Below are positions 20,197-33,190 of a stretch of DNA of 64,000 bases, in pieces. Below the pieces are notes generated by a model. That model was not told where the DNA came from and searched no databases. It worked only from the letters and a program-made list of their open reading frames with translations. The stretch comes from Gnetum montanum (lineage: Eukaryota; Streptophyta; Gnetopsida; Gnetales; Gnetaceae). How positions within the stretch are numbered: position 1 is the stretch's first letter; each line of letters begins with the position of its first letter. The stretch is from positions 71,766 through 135,765 of the forward strand of contig MNCI01036156.1 in NCBI GenBank assembly GCA_015680685.1, in the 5' to 3' direction. A program made the translations under genes and the position numbers.

Positions 20197-23100
20197 TTAA
20201 CAGTTGAGTAGCTTCTTTAATTTTTGAAGATTGACACAGTGTGTTGGGTGTGTTGGTGTAATCGTATATTCAGTGTCTCCTTGGCTAATTATGTTAAAAG
20301 GTAATTCTGACCATGTGAAGTCTGGGGGAATGGCCCCTATGTCAGCATGCTCTAATGTTTCCATATCTTCTGAGGGATCAGTCTAGAGATTGGTTATCAT
20401 TTTGGTTTTCAATGGGTGTGGTGTGCTATTTAAGCTCGAGTAATGTCATCCTATTTAGGTGCATCGAGTTCGACCCATGAGCCTTGGTTTGTGTCTATAT
20501 GTGATGAAATGTTAGATGTCGCTGTGTCACCCTGTATAATTATTTTGCCACCCTCATAAGATAGGTGAATCTCTTGGTGGATGGGTGAGGATACCACTTT
20601 TAACTAGGCTAACCATGATCGTCCCAATATCAAGTTAAATCTAGGCATCTCATCTACAACTACAAATTCAGATAACATGGAGAACCGGTCCCTTGCTATG
20701 AAATCCAGAGTTAGCATTCCTTTGACAACTACATGTGACCCATAGAACAATTTCAGGAATGTCGTGGAAGTTGGTTTGATTTGTTTAGTTAGCCCTAACT
20801 GTTCGATGATGGGGTATGGTACTACATTCGTGGCTGCCCCGTCATCTACGTGCACCCTATGTATTTTAAATTGATTTACCTATCTATTTATGAACATGGG
20901 TGCAGTGGTGACTCCTCCTATTTTTTCATCTATTTTTATATTATCTGTGTTGAAGCTTAGTGATGTAGCTCTTAATCCTTGATATGGAGACATTACCATA
21001 TGAATGGAAGGTTCATTTGTGAGTAAGTCTTCACTAACTGGGATCGATGTTAACATATGTACTAAGGCTTCACGATGAACTTGGGAAGTCAACATGAGGT
21101 CATACAAGCTTAAAGATGTGTCTTTTTGTTTAAGCACTTGTGTGACCTGATTTAGGGCACTGGCCAAGTCTTTACTGTTTGGTATGCTCTTGCTGGTTGA
21201 GACTTGGTCCATTGGACCCAATAGTTGTATCTCTTGCGGAACAATTTTCGTGTGGTCTAATGTGATGGTTGGGTTTGATGTATCTAGCATTCCTAATTTT
21301 TTGCTTTCGTGGCTTGTGCTTGGCTCGTCAGTTGTCGGAGCCATAGGTACAATGTTTAAGGGAGTTCATTTCAGTGGCCCCAATTCAAAATTTTGATGTT
21401 CTTTTTCCAACTGTTCCTTGGTAAGTCTGTCGGCGAGACGTTCTTGCAAAGGTCATGGGGAACCATTGGAGCTTGAACATGGGGTTGTTTTTGGACTCGG
21501 ATGACGAATGGAGCAGGTTGCGGTTGTGGTTAAACAGTGGGAGGTGGTTGTGTATCAGGGTGTTTAGGCACCCTGATGACGAACAGGGTCGGTTTGGTTT
21601 GCGGTTGAGGAGTAGGAGGTTGAAGGTCAAGGTGTTATGGTACCCTGATTACGAAGGGAGTTGGTCAGTTTTGTGGTTGTACCTCCGTGATTGCAACCAT
21701 GGATGGCACCCAGACCACAAAGGAAGTGGGCTAGGTAGGTGGTTGCAAATTTGCAGTTGCATTGGGAGGGGATACACAAATGACAAATGGTTTTTGAGGT
21801 GTAGGCCGATTGTATGTGGGGTACAAAGATTTTGGGGATGATGTTGACATTGTAGGAGGAACATGAATCACAAAAGGTTTTCTGGGCATTTCTTGCTCAT
21901 TTCCAACATGGATCATGTTAATAACGTAAGGAGCTTCCTTAGTATTAATGGGATCTTTGTACACACCCATAGATTGATTCTGCGGTTTAATAGGGTTGGC
22001 ATCATCAAATGTTATTTCACCCCTATCAATCATACGTTTTATGTCTTGTTTGAGGGTGAAACAATAATCAGTACCATGCCCATTCCATTGATGGTACTCG
22101 CAAAATTGATCTAGTCTAAAGCCTCTTGGAACAGGAGGCTCATTTGGTGTTGCTAAGCTTGGGTTTTTGACCAATTCACAGAATCAGTCATGTCTCTGGG
22201 CTATTGCTTGAGACAACAGCTTGTGTTTAATGGCCTCGACCTTCAAAAGTTAATCTAACAACTAGGAAGGCTTCATGGGGAGCAGGGTGTATTGAGCAGG
22301 GTCTATCCTCTCAAATGTACATGCATGACCCGTGTTAGTAACTTGAATGTTAGATTGTTCAGGTATGTGTGTAGGAGTGGTTCTCTCATAGTTAATGGGA
22401 GCAGTGCGTGGCCTACCTTGTTGTTCCGCATTGGTAGGTTGAGTCTCTGATACTGCTACTACTATTACTTTAGCCTTTTCTTTATCTTTTTTAGTGTGTT
22501 TATTTTTAAAGGCTAAGTAAGTAGGGTCATGACTATTTTGGGCTACCTCTTCTATGTTTTTAATCTATACAAAGGCTTGGCAAAGAGTGCACACATTTAG
22601 ATAGTACAGTTTTGATTTGACAAAATCATTCATGGCTCCCTTAATAATCATAAGAAGGTATGTTTCTGGGATTGGCTCATGAAGTTCGTTGAGTGCGGCA
22701 CTCCATCTTTGGATGAATTTTTGTATAGGTTCAAGTGGTGCTTGTTTTACCTGTATCAAACTATCCAAGGTTGCTTCAGGTTTTAGGTTGTATTTAAACC
22801 TGGTAATGAACTAGTGTAAGAGATCCTCCAAAGAGGATATGCAGTTACGAGGCAAGGCTCAGTACCAGTCTAATGCTCTACTAGTGAGGGACATGGCGTG
22901 GGGCCAATCCTGAAGTAATAAGCATTCTAGTCTAAATGTGACTAGATGGGCATTGGGGTCTCCCTTCCTTTTGTATTTAGTTAATTAAGGCAAAGAAACT
23001 CCTTTGGATAAGGTTACTGGTGGGATTGAAGAGCTAATAGGATCATCTTGGTAAAAGTCTAATATCTTAAGCTCCTCATTATTAACCGTTTTGAGGCACT

Positions 23101-24196
23101 TTACCTCATCAGTGTGCTCTTGCATCATCTTTTTGGCTTCGGCCCATTCTTGGGCACTGGCTAGAGTAGTAGGTTGATTAGTTTGAGTGCTATACAAATT
23201 AGACTGTTGTATGGTTGGTAGGAATGATGATTATTGAGTTGTTGATGATTGTACTTGAGGGACATTCATGGATGGAATTGTAGCAGGTGGTATGCTATAA
23301 TGAGTGGATTGATGCAGTTGCATGCTAGCCGTGGCCCACTGTCTAGTTATGATTTGTGAGGGAACACACTGAACTTGTTGAGTCAAAGTGGTGAAGGGTG
23401 TTCCTTGGATCTGCACTCATGGTATATAGTGAGTAGACGTGGTAGCGGGTATCACAGATGGCATTCTAATTACTTGGGGTGGAAAAGTTGCTCCTACATT
23501 AGTTTGAGAGGGGTGTTGTTAGGGTTGTACTTGTAGGAGAGGGGATAATGTGGTGACAAGAGGAATAGTGGAGATGGGTGCATTGAATTGAGTATCGGTC
23601 ATAGGGAGAGTGGGAATAAGAGTGGGGGCTTCCTTTTGGGGCACATGTGCTTGAGTGCTTTTAACTGCATGAAGAGACATGGTCTCTCTCATGAAAGGGT
23701 GAAATAACGAGATCACGTAAGTATGCAGACTAAGAGTATGGTACGAATCCCTGTGTTCACACTGAGCCATGAAATTGTCTTCTTCATCTCCATTTTGAGA
23801 TTCTATGGTGAGTTGACACAAGGTTTGGTTCCTTGCCATGAGGAGTTGTGATAGGAGTTCATGGTGGGATTCAGTGACTGGGATGACATCATAGGCAGTG
23901 GGAATGAAGTCATGACCTCCTTTGTGAATTAGCTCATAGTGTTTCTTTGCTTCTAGTTTGTTTTGTTCAATGGCCAAGTTAGCTTGTATTTTAATGCAAA
24001 TAAAGTTGTATTGTTCAGGAGTTAGGATGGTGAACGTGGGATTCCTACCTTGCAGTCTCAGTGATCGACAAGATGGCCCCTAAGGATTTATCTTGCCAAG
24101 GATAACTATGGACTCAACAATGGTGATGGGGCCTAATATTGTGGCACCAAATTTGGTAACGGACATGACGGTGATGTTGTTGTGCACAGGGTCCAT
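20197..24196 (-). pseudogene. Element B gag-protease
   Basis: Minus-strand gag-protease, start ATG at 24,196, stop TAA at 20,199-20,197. In order: CRSLRLQGRNP (about 24,060), the Gln/Pro-rich linker, the gag core around 23,000-22,570 (DPNAHL, ALDWY, FIQRWSAALNELHEPIPE), a zinc-knuckle-like FCEYHQWNGHGTDYC (about 22,110), a linker, then protease 20,855-20,604 (VDDGAATNVVPYPIIEQLG to NLILGRSWLA). Stops lie at several points, for example codons for Gln and Trp in element A that are TAG here. It keeps the Trp after GRS that A has lost. Same layout as element A, so the two can be used to infer the ancestral frame. Confidence 0.85.
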
Positions 24197-24289
24197 TGTC
24201 AAAGTGTCTAGATGTAACAGTGTAAAGGAAAGAAAATAAATGGCTATGTGTCAAAGAGAGAAAATATGGTTAAGTGTTGAAAAATGTAC

Positions 24290-24700
24290 AAATGAATGTA
24301 GCATGTAAGAAAAAAATTTCAAGTGTAAAACTGAAACCGTATGAACTGTAGTGTATGAACTACAGCATATGAACTGTAGCATAAGAACTAACAACGTATG
24401 AACTACAGCATATGAATTGCAGTGTAAGAAGTTAGGGGCAATGTCAGAGTGTTGTGGATAGGGTCTAGATGCCGTGTGCATCTTGTACCAGTAAAGGGCA
24501 GCATGTGCAAGTCAAGAACAGAGTCTAGACGAAGTTAGTGAGCAGGGGGGCAGTGTTTGAAGGCTAATGCGAGTGTGTGTACACTAGAGTGTAGCGTGTG
24601 AAAGCTGTGATTAGCATATGGACGCTGTGGTGAGTTGTTTTGCTAGGCTTCAGAGTGTGGACGCTATTAATAGTTGCATGCTAGATCTAGGACACTATGA
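24290..24700 (-). repeat. TATGAACTACAGCA motif array, 5' UTR of element B
   Basis: Seven or so units of GTATGAACTACAGCATATGAACTG type between 24,330 and 24,440, then looser GTGTGGACGCT words to 24,680. It lies between the primer site and gag, the same position as the 1-430 array of element A, but with a different core word. Confidence 0.75.
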
Positions 24701-24727
24701 ATAGGCAAACCAAATGCAAATGCAAAT

Positions 24728-24750
24728 GGCCCTCCTTCTAGCACCAATTT
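24728..24750 (-). other. Primer-binding site of element B
   Basis: Minus-strand AATTGGTGCTAGAAGGAGG directly after the LTR end at 24,753. The same GATGCTAGAAGGAGGGCCAT follows the LTR of C/D at 31,550-31,528. I cannot name the primer tRNA with certainty. Confidence 0.65.
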
Positions 24751-25308
24751 ACTATACCATCCAAAATCGTCGGTGAGAGGCTGGAATGAACAAACACTGA
24801 GAGATCTATGGATGAAATAGTAAGACCCTACCTTCACCTGAGGGCAAGCTAGAAATTAATGGAGGTAGAGTGCCTTGAATGTTCCACATGCAAATCAAAT
24901 GAGGACTTTTCCAAACGTACACAATTGCGATACGTTGGGTTATACGCAAACAAATGCAAAACTGAATGTAAACAAATGAAAACGAATGTAAATTGTTTAA
25001 ACGATGAAAATAGGAAAAATGTGAATAGGAAAAATAGTGTAAACCACAAGAATTTGGGCAATAATGTAAACTTTTTGTATTGATAAACAATTACAATGTG
25101 CACTAGTCAGAACACAGTCATAGATTTGTTGCAAGGAAAATGTTTAGCCCCGATGGATGAGAACAGATGCTGGGAAGATGTAGGTTTTGGATTTCAAGTG
25201 TATAGCATCCAAGTCTGTATCAAGCCCAGCATATGAGATTGATGCCCAGATTTTCTAAGTGCGTGAGATTCCCATTTTCCAACCCTGATCTAGTGGAAAA
25301 ATAGGGGA

Positions 25309-25314
25309 TTTATA
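25309..25314 (-). promoter_or_regulatory. TATA box of the B/C LTR
   Basis: CCTATAAATCCCC on the minus strand, 561 bp from the LTR end. It is followed by ATCAGGGTTGG, matching ATCGGGGCTGG in the element A LTR. Confidence 0.6.
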
Positions 25315-25739
25315 GGATCTTGGACATGAGATTCAGATCTAGGAGAAGATCAGTGGATGTGGGATGAGAAAAATTCAGATTGGGTGATAGGTGTGTGTGT
25401 TGACCGGATGCTAAAATGTTACAATGTATAGCATCTAGCATGACCAACTTTTACACTAGCATATGAAACCCACAGCGTATGACCATGGTAAGCTGAAAGA
25501 CTTTGAAATTTACTAATGAATATTTATGTTACAACAAAGAATTGTGTCTCTAGCCTCCTGAAACTTTGGTCTGGCATAGCCTGATGTCTTAGTGTCAACG
25601 TTCAGCATCATGTGTGTGATCATCCAGCATATGAAAAAAAATGATGAATTTGCAGCCCACCTTCGATCTTTGAAGCCTGTTCCAAGAGTGGATCTAGATG
25701 CCTATGGGCTAGAGGGTGCTGCTTGTCAAATTTGAGCTT

Positions 25740-26790
25740 GTTTGGAGGCTGTTTTGGCTCTGTTTTGGTTGGTCACGCTGTGCAGTGTGAACAAAGTGTG
25801 ATCCCAACATGACCAAGTATTTGTGCTCTGTTTTGAACTGATTTTTAGACACTGATCCCTCCTTTTTTTGATGCTTTACTGCTGCCTATTCTCCGGGGTG
25901 GTTTGGGTGTTGATTTTTACTCATTTTTATTCCTATTTCAAGCTTGTTTAGTTTGGTCACGCTGTGCTTATGCTGTGCAGCGTGACCAAAGTGTGGCCCC
26001 AACGTGACCAAGCTTAAATGGCATGTTTGAAGCCCAAATCATAAATTTTTGAAGTCCAGAGCATGTACGAGTGCTACCGATCCTTGGGGGTTGCCCAGAT
26101 GTCGAAGATGCTCCCTAAAACTACTTGTTTTACCCTATTTTTATTTGGTCACACTGTGGTCATGCTGTGCAGCATTACCTCAATGTGAATAACTAAAAAT
26201 GCATCATTTGAAGCCTAAAGTTGGATTTTCAGGGGCCTGTGAGCAAGTAGGCTTGTTATCTATCCTCTAGGGATGTAGTCCATGATGAAAACTTGCTCGA
26301 AACTACTTGGTTCTAGCTATTTTTGGTTGGTCACACTATGGTCATGTTGTACAACGTGACCAAAATGTGACCCCAGCGTGAAAAACTGAAAGTGTCATAT
26401 TTGAGGCCCAAATTTTGATTTTCTAGCACTTGTGAGCATGTACAATTGTTTCCTAGCTCCCGAGAGTTAAATTCATGTTGAAATTCTACCTAGAGATGCT
26501 TGAATTGAGCTATTCTTGTTTGGTCATGCTGTGCAACATGACCTCAGTGTGACTAACTGAGAATGACTCAAAACATGTGATTTTGGGGTTGAATCTCGAA
26601 GTTCTAAATGCTGGGAGCTATAGGGGGCACTGGTTAAGCTTATGGAGGGTCCATGTGCTCGAATCTGGGTTGTTTGGACCTGATTTTGGGACTCCAGAAG
26701 TTGGTTGCACTGTACACACACTAGTCATATGTTGGGTAGCATGACCAAAGTGTGTGTGACCAAACTTGCAGTTTTTGGAGCTAAAACTTT
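25740..26790. repeat. Six ~187-bp units centred on GGTCACGCTG..CAGCGTGACC dyads
   Basis: The word GGTCAC or a close variant starts at 25,771, 25,955, 26,147, 26,329, 26,522 and 26,702, spacing 180-193 bp. Most units pair it with an inverted arm such as CAGCGTGACC or CAACATGACC 10-25 bp away, making an imperfect palindrome. The rest of each unit is diverged unique-looking sequence, so the dyad is the conserved part. It lies in U3 of the LTR. Confidence 0.85.
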
Positions 26791-26859
26791 TGATTTTTGA
26801 TGCTGAGACTTGCTGTAATCATCTGTAGGCCCCTGGGGGCCATGGCAAGAAGGCCATTG

Positions 26860-27115
26860 CTAGTTTAAGGCCATCTTAGGCCATGACGATTGCTAGTTTA
26901 AGGCCATTTTGGACCGTGAATATAAAGAAAAGGTATTGCTAGTTTTAGGCTATGGCAAGCGATGGTTATAGTTTTAGTCCATTTTGGATTGATATAATAA
27001 AAGAAAAAGGATTGCTAGTTTTAGGCCTTAGTGGGCTATATGATAGTTTATGGCCTTTTCAAGCCATAGCAATGTGAAAAAAGTGGCTAGTTTTAGGCCA
27101 TGGTGGCCATGTGTA
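26860..27115 (-). repeat. GCTAGTTTTAGGCC motif array after gag-protease (element C)
   Basis: About eight units of TTGCTAGTTTAAGGCCATNTTGGACC type (minus: GGCCTTAAACTAG). It lies between the gag-protease of C and an LTR, with no antisense gene or pol in between. Confidence 0.8.
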
Positions 27116-27349
27116 TTTTTTGCAATTTTGAATTTTGTGATTTTTATGTATTTTATCATTTTTTAATGGGTAAGAGAGCTAAATTAAAATGCATAGACAC
27201 AAGGAATGAATGCATAACAAAACAAATGATGTAAAATGTAAGCAACCATGAAAAATCTAGCTAGGCAAGCAAAAGGAAAATGGGGCATGCAAAAATTAAG
27301 GACAAGTAGGTTCCTAGCACTTGTTGAACTAAGGGGGTGCCTTAGTCAT
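27116..27349. other. AT-rich spacer, element C
   Basis: AT-rich, no gene; comparable to the spacers beside gag-protease in A and B. Confidence 0.4.
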
Positions 27350-30300
27350 GTGGTTGCTTTCTAACCTAATGTGGTTTAGGAGTTGCATAGGGCCTAGGTA
27401 GCCCAAGGTGATATTTTCCTAGGCCCTTGTCTATGATGCTAAAGGGTAACTTTGTCCATAAACCTTCTACAAAAAGGTCATCAGCCTCTTTTACTTCTTT
27501 AGGTAGGTTTGTTAGACAAGGTTGACCCTCGTCCTTCACAGGTGGTGTGTCATTAGAGATCTCTACCTTCGATCCTTATTCTATGTCAAGGTTGTTGATG
27601 GTTGGAGGGGCTGCATTGTCACCATGTATAATCACTTCTCCACCTTCATATAGAAGGTGGATTTCTTGGTGGATGGGCTAGGAGACAACCCATAATTTCC
27701 CTATCTATGACCTTCCCATGATCAATTTGAACTAGGGCATCTCCTCAATGACAATGAATCTAGCTATTGTGGGAAACTGCTCCCCTACCATGAAAGCTAT
27801 TGTGATTGTCCCCCTCATTACAATGCACAACCCATTAAAGGACTTCAAGCTCATTGTCTTCATGGATTTGATTTGATTAGCAAGACTAAGTTGATCAATG
27901 ACTACGAATGGGATGACATTAGTTGTCGCCCCATCATTGATGTGCACCCTATGAATCTTGCATTGCCCTATGCAGATTGTTATGAACATTAGCACAATGA
28001 TGACCTAATCCTTTTTAGGTTCAACCTTAATCACCTCATCGTAGAATGCTAGATATGTTGAAATCAATCCCTAGGGTGTAGGGAAAAGCATCACAACATG
28101 GATGCCTTGGTCATCTACTTGGATGTCTCCTTAATGAGAATGGAGGTCAACATGCAAACAAGTGCTTTGCGATGGGCAAAGGAGGTCATGACCAAGTCAT
28201 ACACGCTTAAGGTTGTGTTTTTCTATTTTAGAGCATATTTGACTTGTGCCAATGCATCTAGGAAATCCTTACCACTATCAGTTGCTTTACAAGCCTTCAT
28301 CTCCTCCATGTAGCCCAGAAGATAGATCTCTCAGGGAGGAGATTTGGGCTTGGGTTGCTTTACCTACTTTTATGTCTCAGTGCTTGGTTGTTCATTACTT
28401 GCTATGGTTATTTTCATAGTGGCCATGGGAATAGAAGATAAGGGGACAGGCTTAGGCAGACCTAGCACTAGGCATTCCCTAATCATTTTGTTGGCGATGT
28501 GCTAGTTGGGCCTCCCAGGCTACCACCTAGACTGCCTATTATTGTATGCAAGATGATGTCTTGGGTGAGCAAGGCCTAATGTAGTCCCCACCACCAAACC
28601 CTCAGTAGGTGAAGATTCTTTACGTTGAGGCACCCTGACGATAAAGGGTTTCTGAGTTATTGTCGCTACAATGTACTATAGAGTCCTAACCACAAAGGAT
28701 GTCATGGGTGCTCGAGGTGGTACTCTGATGATAAAATGGAACCTCAAACTAGTTGATGCTAAGGAGGCCCTAGTGTTACAAGAGGGCATGTTAACCATGA
28801 ATGGTTCTTGTGCTAGTTCTAAGTCATCATCAATGTTGATTACATTGATAATGTAGCTTGCACCACTTGAATTGAGAAGGTCTTTGTAGACCATAGTTAA
28901 TTGATACTCTAGGTGAATTGGATTGGTTGCATTAAGGACTAGTTGGCCTTGGTCAATCATGCATTGTATGTCATCTTACAGGGTCATGTAGAATTCTATG
29001 TCATGGCTGAGCAGTTGATGGTAATGGTAGAACTGGTCCAACCTAAAATGTTTAGCAACCAAAGGTTTGTTTGGTGTCGTTATTGATGGGTTTTTAAGGA
29101 GCTTGCAATAGCAATCATGATGCTTGTAAGAATCCTCAGACATCTACTTATACTGGATGCACCCAGTGCTAAGCAGTTGATCCAAGAGCTCCAACAGCTT
29201 GATGGGCAACGATGTGTACTTTGAACAATCCTTGCACTCAAAGTTTGACCTTGGAAAAACTTGCCCCATGGTCATTGATGGTGCAGATTGGTTGGTCATC
29301 ACAATGCTAGAGTTGGATGCCTTATTATTGGCTAGGGCCTTAGGTGCCTTGGCCATTGGTTTGGTGTTGTTTATCTTGGCCTCATTATCCATCATTGCAA
29401 TAGTTGTGGTTGCCTTGCCATTTTTCTTGTCCTTCTTTACATATGCATTTTTGTAGGCCACATAGGTTAGGTCCTTATTGGCTTCTACTGCATCCTGAAT
29501 ACTCTTTGTTTGAGCATACATCTAGCTTAAGGAGTATGAAGCAAGGTAATACAACTTTGACTTAATAAAGTTATTCATTGCACTCTTGAAAATGGCTAGT
29601 AGTTGGGTTTCTATGATGGGCTCACAAATTTTGTTAAGTGTGGCACTCTAGCATTAGGTGAATTTCTGTATAGGCTCTAAGTCGCCCTACTTAATCTCCA
29701 TTAGTTGGTCTATGATCACCTTGAGCTTCAAGTTGTACTTGAAGCTAGTGATGAATTGAATAAGAAATTCCTCCAAGGAAGATATGGAGGCCCTGGAGAG
29801 TGCATAATACTAGTCTGATTCCTTGCCAGTCAAAGACATGGCAAACACATTGATGATTACATGTAGCCATGCCTACAATAGAAAGGATTTGGAATGGAAG
29901 GTCATGAGATGGGCATTAGGATCCCCTTCACCATTGTACTTAGTGAACTGGGGAAGTTGGACCTCGAGAGGTAGGATCAGTGATGGGACCACAAGACTAA
30001 TTAGGTCATCCTAGTAAAAGTCCATCATGCAGATTGTCTTGGATGAGGAGGCTTTAAGCTAGTTAACCTCTTCAGTGAACATCTAGATGAGCTGGAATTC
30101 TTGGTCTAAGCTCAACATGGGTGTAGTGGGCTACATTGATTGTGCTACCCACTGTGCTACTTAAGTGGCCCATGGCCCCACTACAAGCTGCACAACCATG
30201 TAAGATGCCTATTGGATGTGCTACTGTGTGTGCTGCACCATGGGCATAGAGGCTGGGGTCCACCATGTAGTCATGGCTTATGTCATTATAAGGGGTATTG

Positions 30301-31092
30301 ATGAAATAAGCAAAACATACGACATTTGAGCTAGTGGTAGTTAGGACATCTACACAATGTGCACATAAGGCTACATTGGCATCACAAATGTTGGCAGGAA
30401 GGATTGCACAGACTATGTAGATGTCGCATGGGGAAAGGTGGTAGATGGTCCTACACCCTAATGCATATGATGTAGAAAGGCTAGGGTGATATATGGGATT
30501 GCACCATGATGCATATGCAGTTGATGACTTGCCACCATAAGGGTTAACCTAGGAGGTGACAAGGGGGATGTAATTGCCTAACAAAAGGCAGATGGCTTAG
30601 ACTGTTGAGGAATGAAACTAGAGGTAGCCTATTGGAAGGAGAAAAAAAAGGGGTTCTCATTCCTTGAATGAGTCTCAAACTCATCTTGCCCATCTTATAG
30701 GGGCTCCTTATAATTGGTTGTCATGTCATGCTCATTTTACCCACTCAGTCCAATGAGTTGGTCGAGCAGCCACCGAAAGGTTTTGATAAGTGGAATGAAA
30801 TCGTTAGGGATAGGGAAGTACTTCCTCCTATTCCAGTGTATAATTTCATAACCCCATTTGGCATCAATTTATTGGTAGTCTAGAGATAGTCCTGCCTAGA
30901 TTTTTGTGCAAAGGAAGTTATATTTTTTGTCATCGAGTACCATGCACTCAAACAATTGGTTGTGTATCCTAAGTGATTACCTCTCTACCAAGGTGGATTC
31001 CCCAAACCCATGAAGAAAATTATTATGTCTTGTTGACTGGGACACACAATAATCACACTTAGGGTACAGGTTGAGGGTTTCTCAGGATTCAT
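27350..31092 (-). pseudogene. Element C gag-protease, heavily decayed
   Basis: Minus-strand gag-protease from a putative ATG at 31,092 to about 27,350. Matches to A: YNFLCTKI near 30,920; a gag core around 29,950-29,600; a basic linker 29,521-29,144 (AYKNAYVKKDKKNGK). The protease at 27,995-27,732 reads VHINDGATTNVIPFVVIDQL and ends near KLIMGRS, followed by a TAG where Trp is expected. The tail PFSIIDKGLGKYH matches the A tail. Stops are frequent. This unit is more diverged from A and B than they are from each other and groups with D by its base changes (many C-to-T and G-to-A). Confidence 0.75.
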
Positions 31093-31527
31093 AATGCTAC
31101 ATGAAAGATGCAAACGTTGCAGAAGTTGTAGATGCTAAAATAGCTAAGTATAGAAATGCTGAAAAATGTTGAGAAAATGACTAAGTTTCAAAATGTTGCT
31201 AAAGAAAAAACTAACTCTGGTGTGCTATGCTTACTACACTAAGACTTGCTATGCTCTCACACTGAAAGCTAGCTATGCTCCTTTGAGCACACAAAGTTTT
31301 GGCCAATTACCAAAGATACGCTTTGACTTTTGTCCAATGGGGTTCAAGGTAAATAAACAACTTGGTCCAATCCACACCAACTAACTCATAGATAACTCCT
31401 GTGTTGGCCTATGATCTAATTACTATCATGGTAGGTCCATAGGGGTTTCAAGTCTATGCTAGCCTAAAATTAGTAACGAAGGTGTAGAGAGCATGTGGAA
31501 CTACCACTAAACATAGAAGGAAATGGC
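31093..31527 (-). repeat. 5' UTR of element C with GCTATGCT words
   Basis: Contains TGTGCTATGCTTACTAC, TTGCTATGCTCTCAC and AGCTATGCTCC between 31,215 and 31,285, resembling the LTR palindrome CTATGCTCTAGAGCATAG. No gene. Confidence 0.5.
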
Positions 31528-31550
31528 ATGGCCCTCCTTCTAGCATCAAA
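31528..31550 (-). other. Primer-binding site of element C
   Basis: TTGATGCTAGAAGGAGGGCC on the minus strand, next to the LTR end GCTACA (31,560-31,555). It matches the element B site except for one or two bases. Confidence 0.65.
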
Positions 31551-32646
31551 AAATTGTAGCAACCAAAAATGTTGATGGTTGGAATGGTTACACTGAGGGG
31601 TTTGGGGCCATCATACAACCTTAACCCCACCCCTATCTAAAGGGCTGTCGCTAGAGGGGAAAAATGGAGGTGGATCACCCAAGATGGTCTTGTCAATCAA
31701 ATTGGGACTTATAGAGTGTTTCAATGAATGGATGCTAGGGGTTTGCACGGTGTATTCGGTGGTACCAAGGCTGACTAAGTGGAGAATAGTAGGGTTTTCT
31801 CATGTGAAAATGATAGTGTAGACATGCACATGTAGGCAAAATAATGAAAAAAAGCAAGTGTGATGCTACATGCTAAAGAAAATGCAACAAATTTTGAGAG
31901 GAAAAGAATGACACCACCCCAAATGAATGAACATAACAATTGCAAAAGAGAGGTGAGGAGGTATGCAGTATACAAATGGGCATAGTAGGTAGTGTAGTCA
32001 CAATCTCTAGGGTGTTCGGGCTATGAAACTAATGTCTACCGTGAAGTTTGAACCTACTGGGTTGGTTACCATGGTGTCCTATAGGCTATCATGTGTTGTG
32101 ATATTTGGTGGCATCCCAAGGTTTTATCAAGGTACCAAGGGTGTTCAGGTGCAAGGGTACAAATGCCAAGATGCCAATTTCTTAGTGGAAGCATCCACCA
32201 AATGCTTCAAAAAATGCCAACCCCTAAAATATGAAATGCAGGGGTATTCATAAGGTTAGGGTTAATGTGAAATGTAGATTGGGACCATGTGGCAAAGGGA
32301 AGAGTTGAGGCTATGCTCCCACTGGAGCAAAATGGTGCTATGCTTTGGTGTGCTCTAATGGATGTCAAGAGACTACCAAACTATGACTATGCTACCAAGA
32401 CTGCATGTGCTAGAGCTGAAGAAACTGCAATGTACTTGCAAATGGTGCAAAATAGTGCAATTTGGAGGCTATGGTCCGAGGCTACACTCTCCTATCTTTT
32501 GAGTGGGATCAAGTGTAGGTACCATTTTGGGACATAGGGGGTGCAAAAGAAATGCAAATTGCTGATCTTGCTTGCTAGAGAAGTGTTAGAGCTAAGATGG
32601 AGGCTAGTGTTAAGCTTTTGATGCTTTTGGAGGTTGCCCTACATTA

Positions 32647-32757
32647 TCTTGCCATCTACACTTTGGAGCATAACCCAACAGTTAGGCAAATTTTGCAACA
32701 ANTCTTGCCATCTACACTTTGGAGCATAACCCAACAGTTAGGCAAATTTTGCAACAA
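32647..32757. other. Assembly artefact: direct copy across a single N
   Basis: Bases 32,647-32,701 and 32,703-32,757 are identical 55-mers separated by the N at 32,702. The real genome very likely has one copy. Confidence 0.9.
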
Positions 32758-32779
32758 TTAAGCTCTAGTGTTGGTTACG

Positions 32780-33190
32780 CTAGCTATGATTTGGAGTGTA
32801 GCAGGAAGAGTAAGAGTGTAGCACTAACACTTAGAAAAAATGGGCAAAACTTACAGTCTTCATATAGGCTATGCTGGCTATGCTCTAGAGCATAGCAGGA
32901 GGAGTAGCCTCAAGAGTTAGAAAATTTACTAAATGCCTCTTTCATGCTGATCTATCTTGATAGCTTTTAGCTTGACACTTAGGCAAAAAAATGGCCACTA
33001 AAGTGCATGCTACACTGGCTATGCTCTAGAGCATAGAAGAGGCAATGGGAGCATAGTGTAACACTTAGAAAAATTTTTGCAACTACTATCCACACTTAGA
33101 AAATTTTGCAAATCTAGCTTTGTGCTGCATGCTTCATTGACTATACTATAAAGCATAGCCCTAGTAGTGGAAGTATGGGCCAAATACTTA
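32780..33190. repeat. CTATGCTCTAGAGCATAG palindrome units in U3 of the D/C LTR
   Basis: Perfect 18-bp palindromes occur at 32,878-32,895 and, in full, at 33,019-33,036 (141 bp apart). Degenerate versions lie near 32,790 and 33,150. Each is followed by AACACTTAGAAAA or similar, so the unit is about 130-140 bp. Confidence 0.8.

Larger units (their letters stand above)
24753..26850 (-). mobile_element. LTR between elements C and B (minus orientation)
   Basis: The 3' edge is fixed by the primer site; the last 160 bp match the end of the element A LTR, and TATAAATCCCCTATTTTTCC (TATA 25,314-25,309, minus) matches its promoter. U3 runs from about 25,400 to 26,850 and contains the dyad array described separately. 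The 5' edge is placed where element C's TTAAACT array begins and is approximate. Confidence 0.65.

Noticed and set aside
16556-24910. A single transposon with terminal inverted repeats (the similar ends at 16,556-16,722 and 24,753-24,910)
   Set aside because: The ends are LTR 3' ends of two elements facing each other: one adjoins a primer-binding site and both have matching promoters about 600 bp inside.
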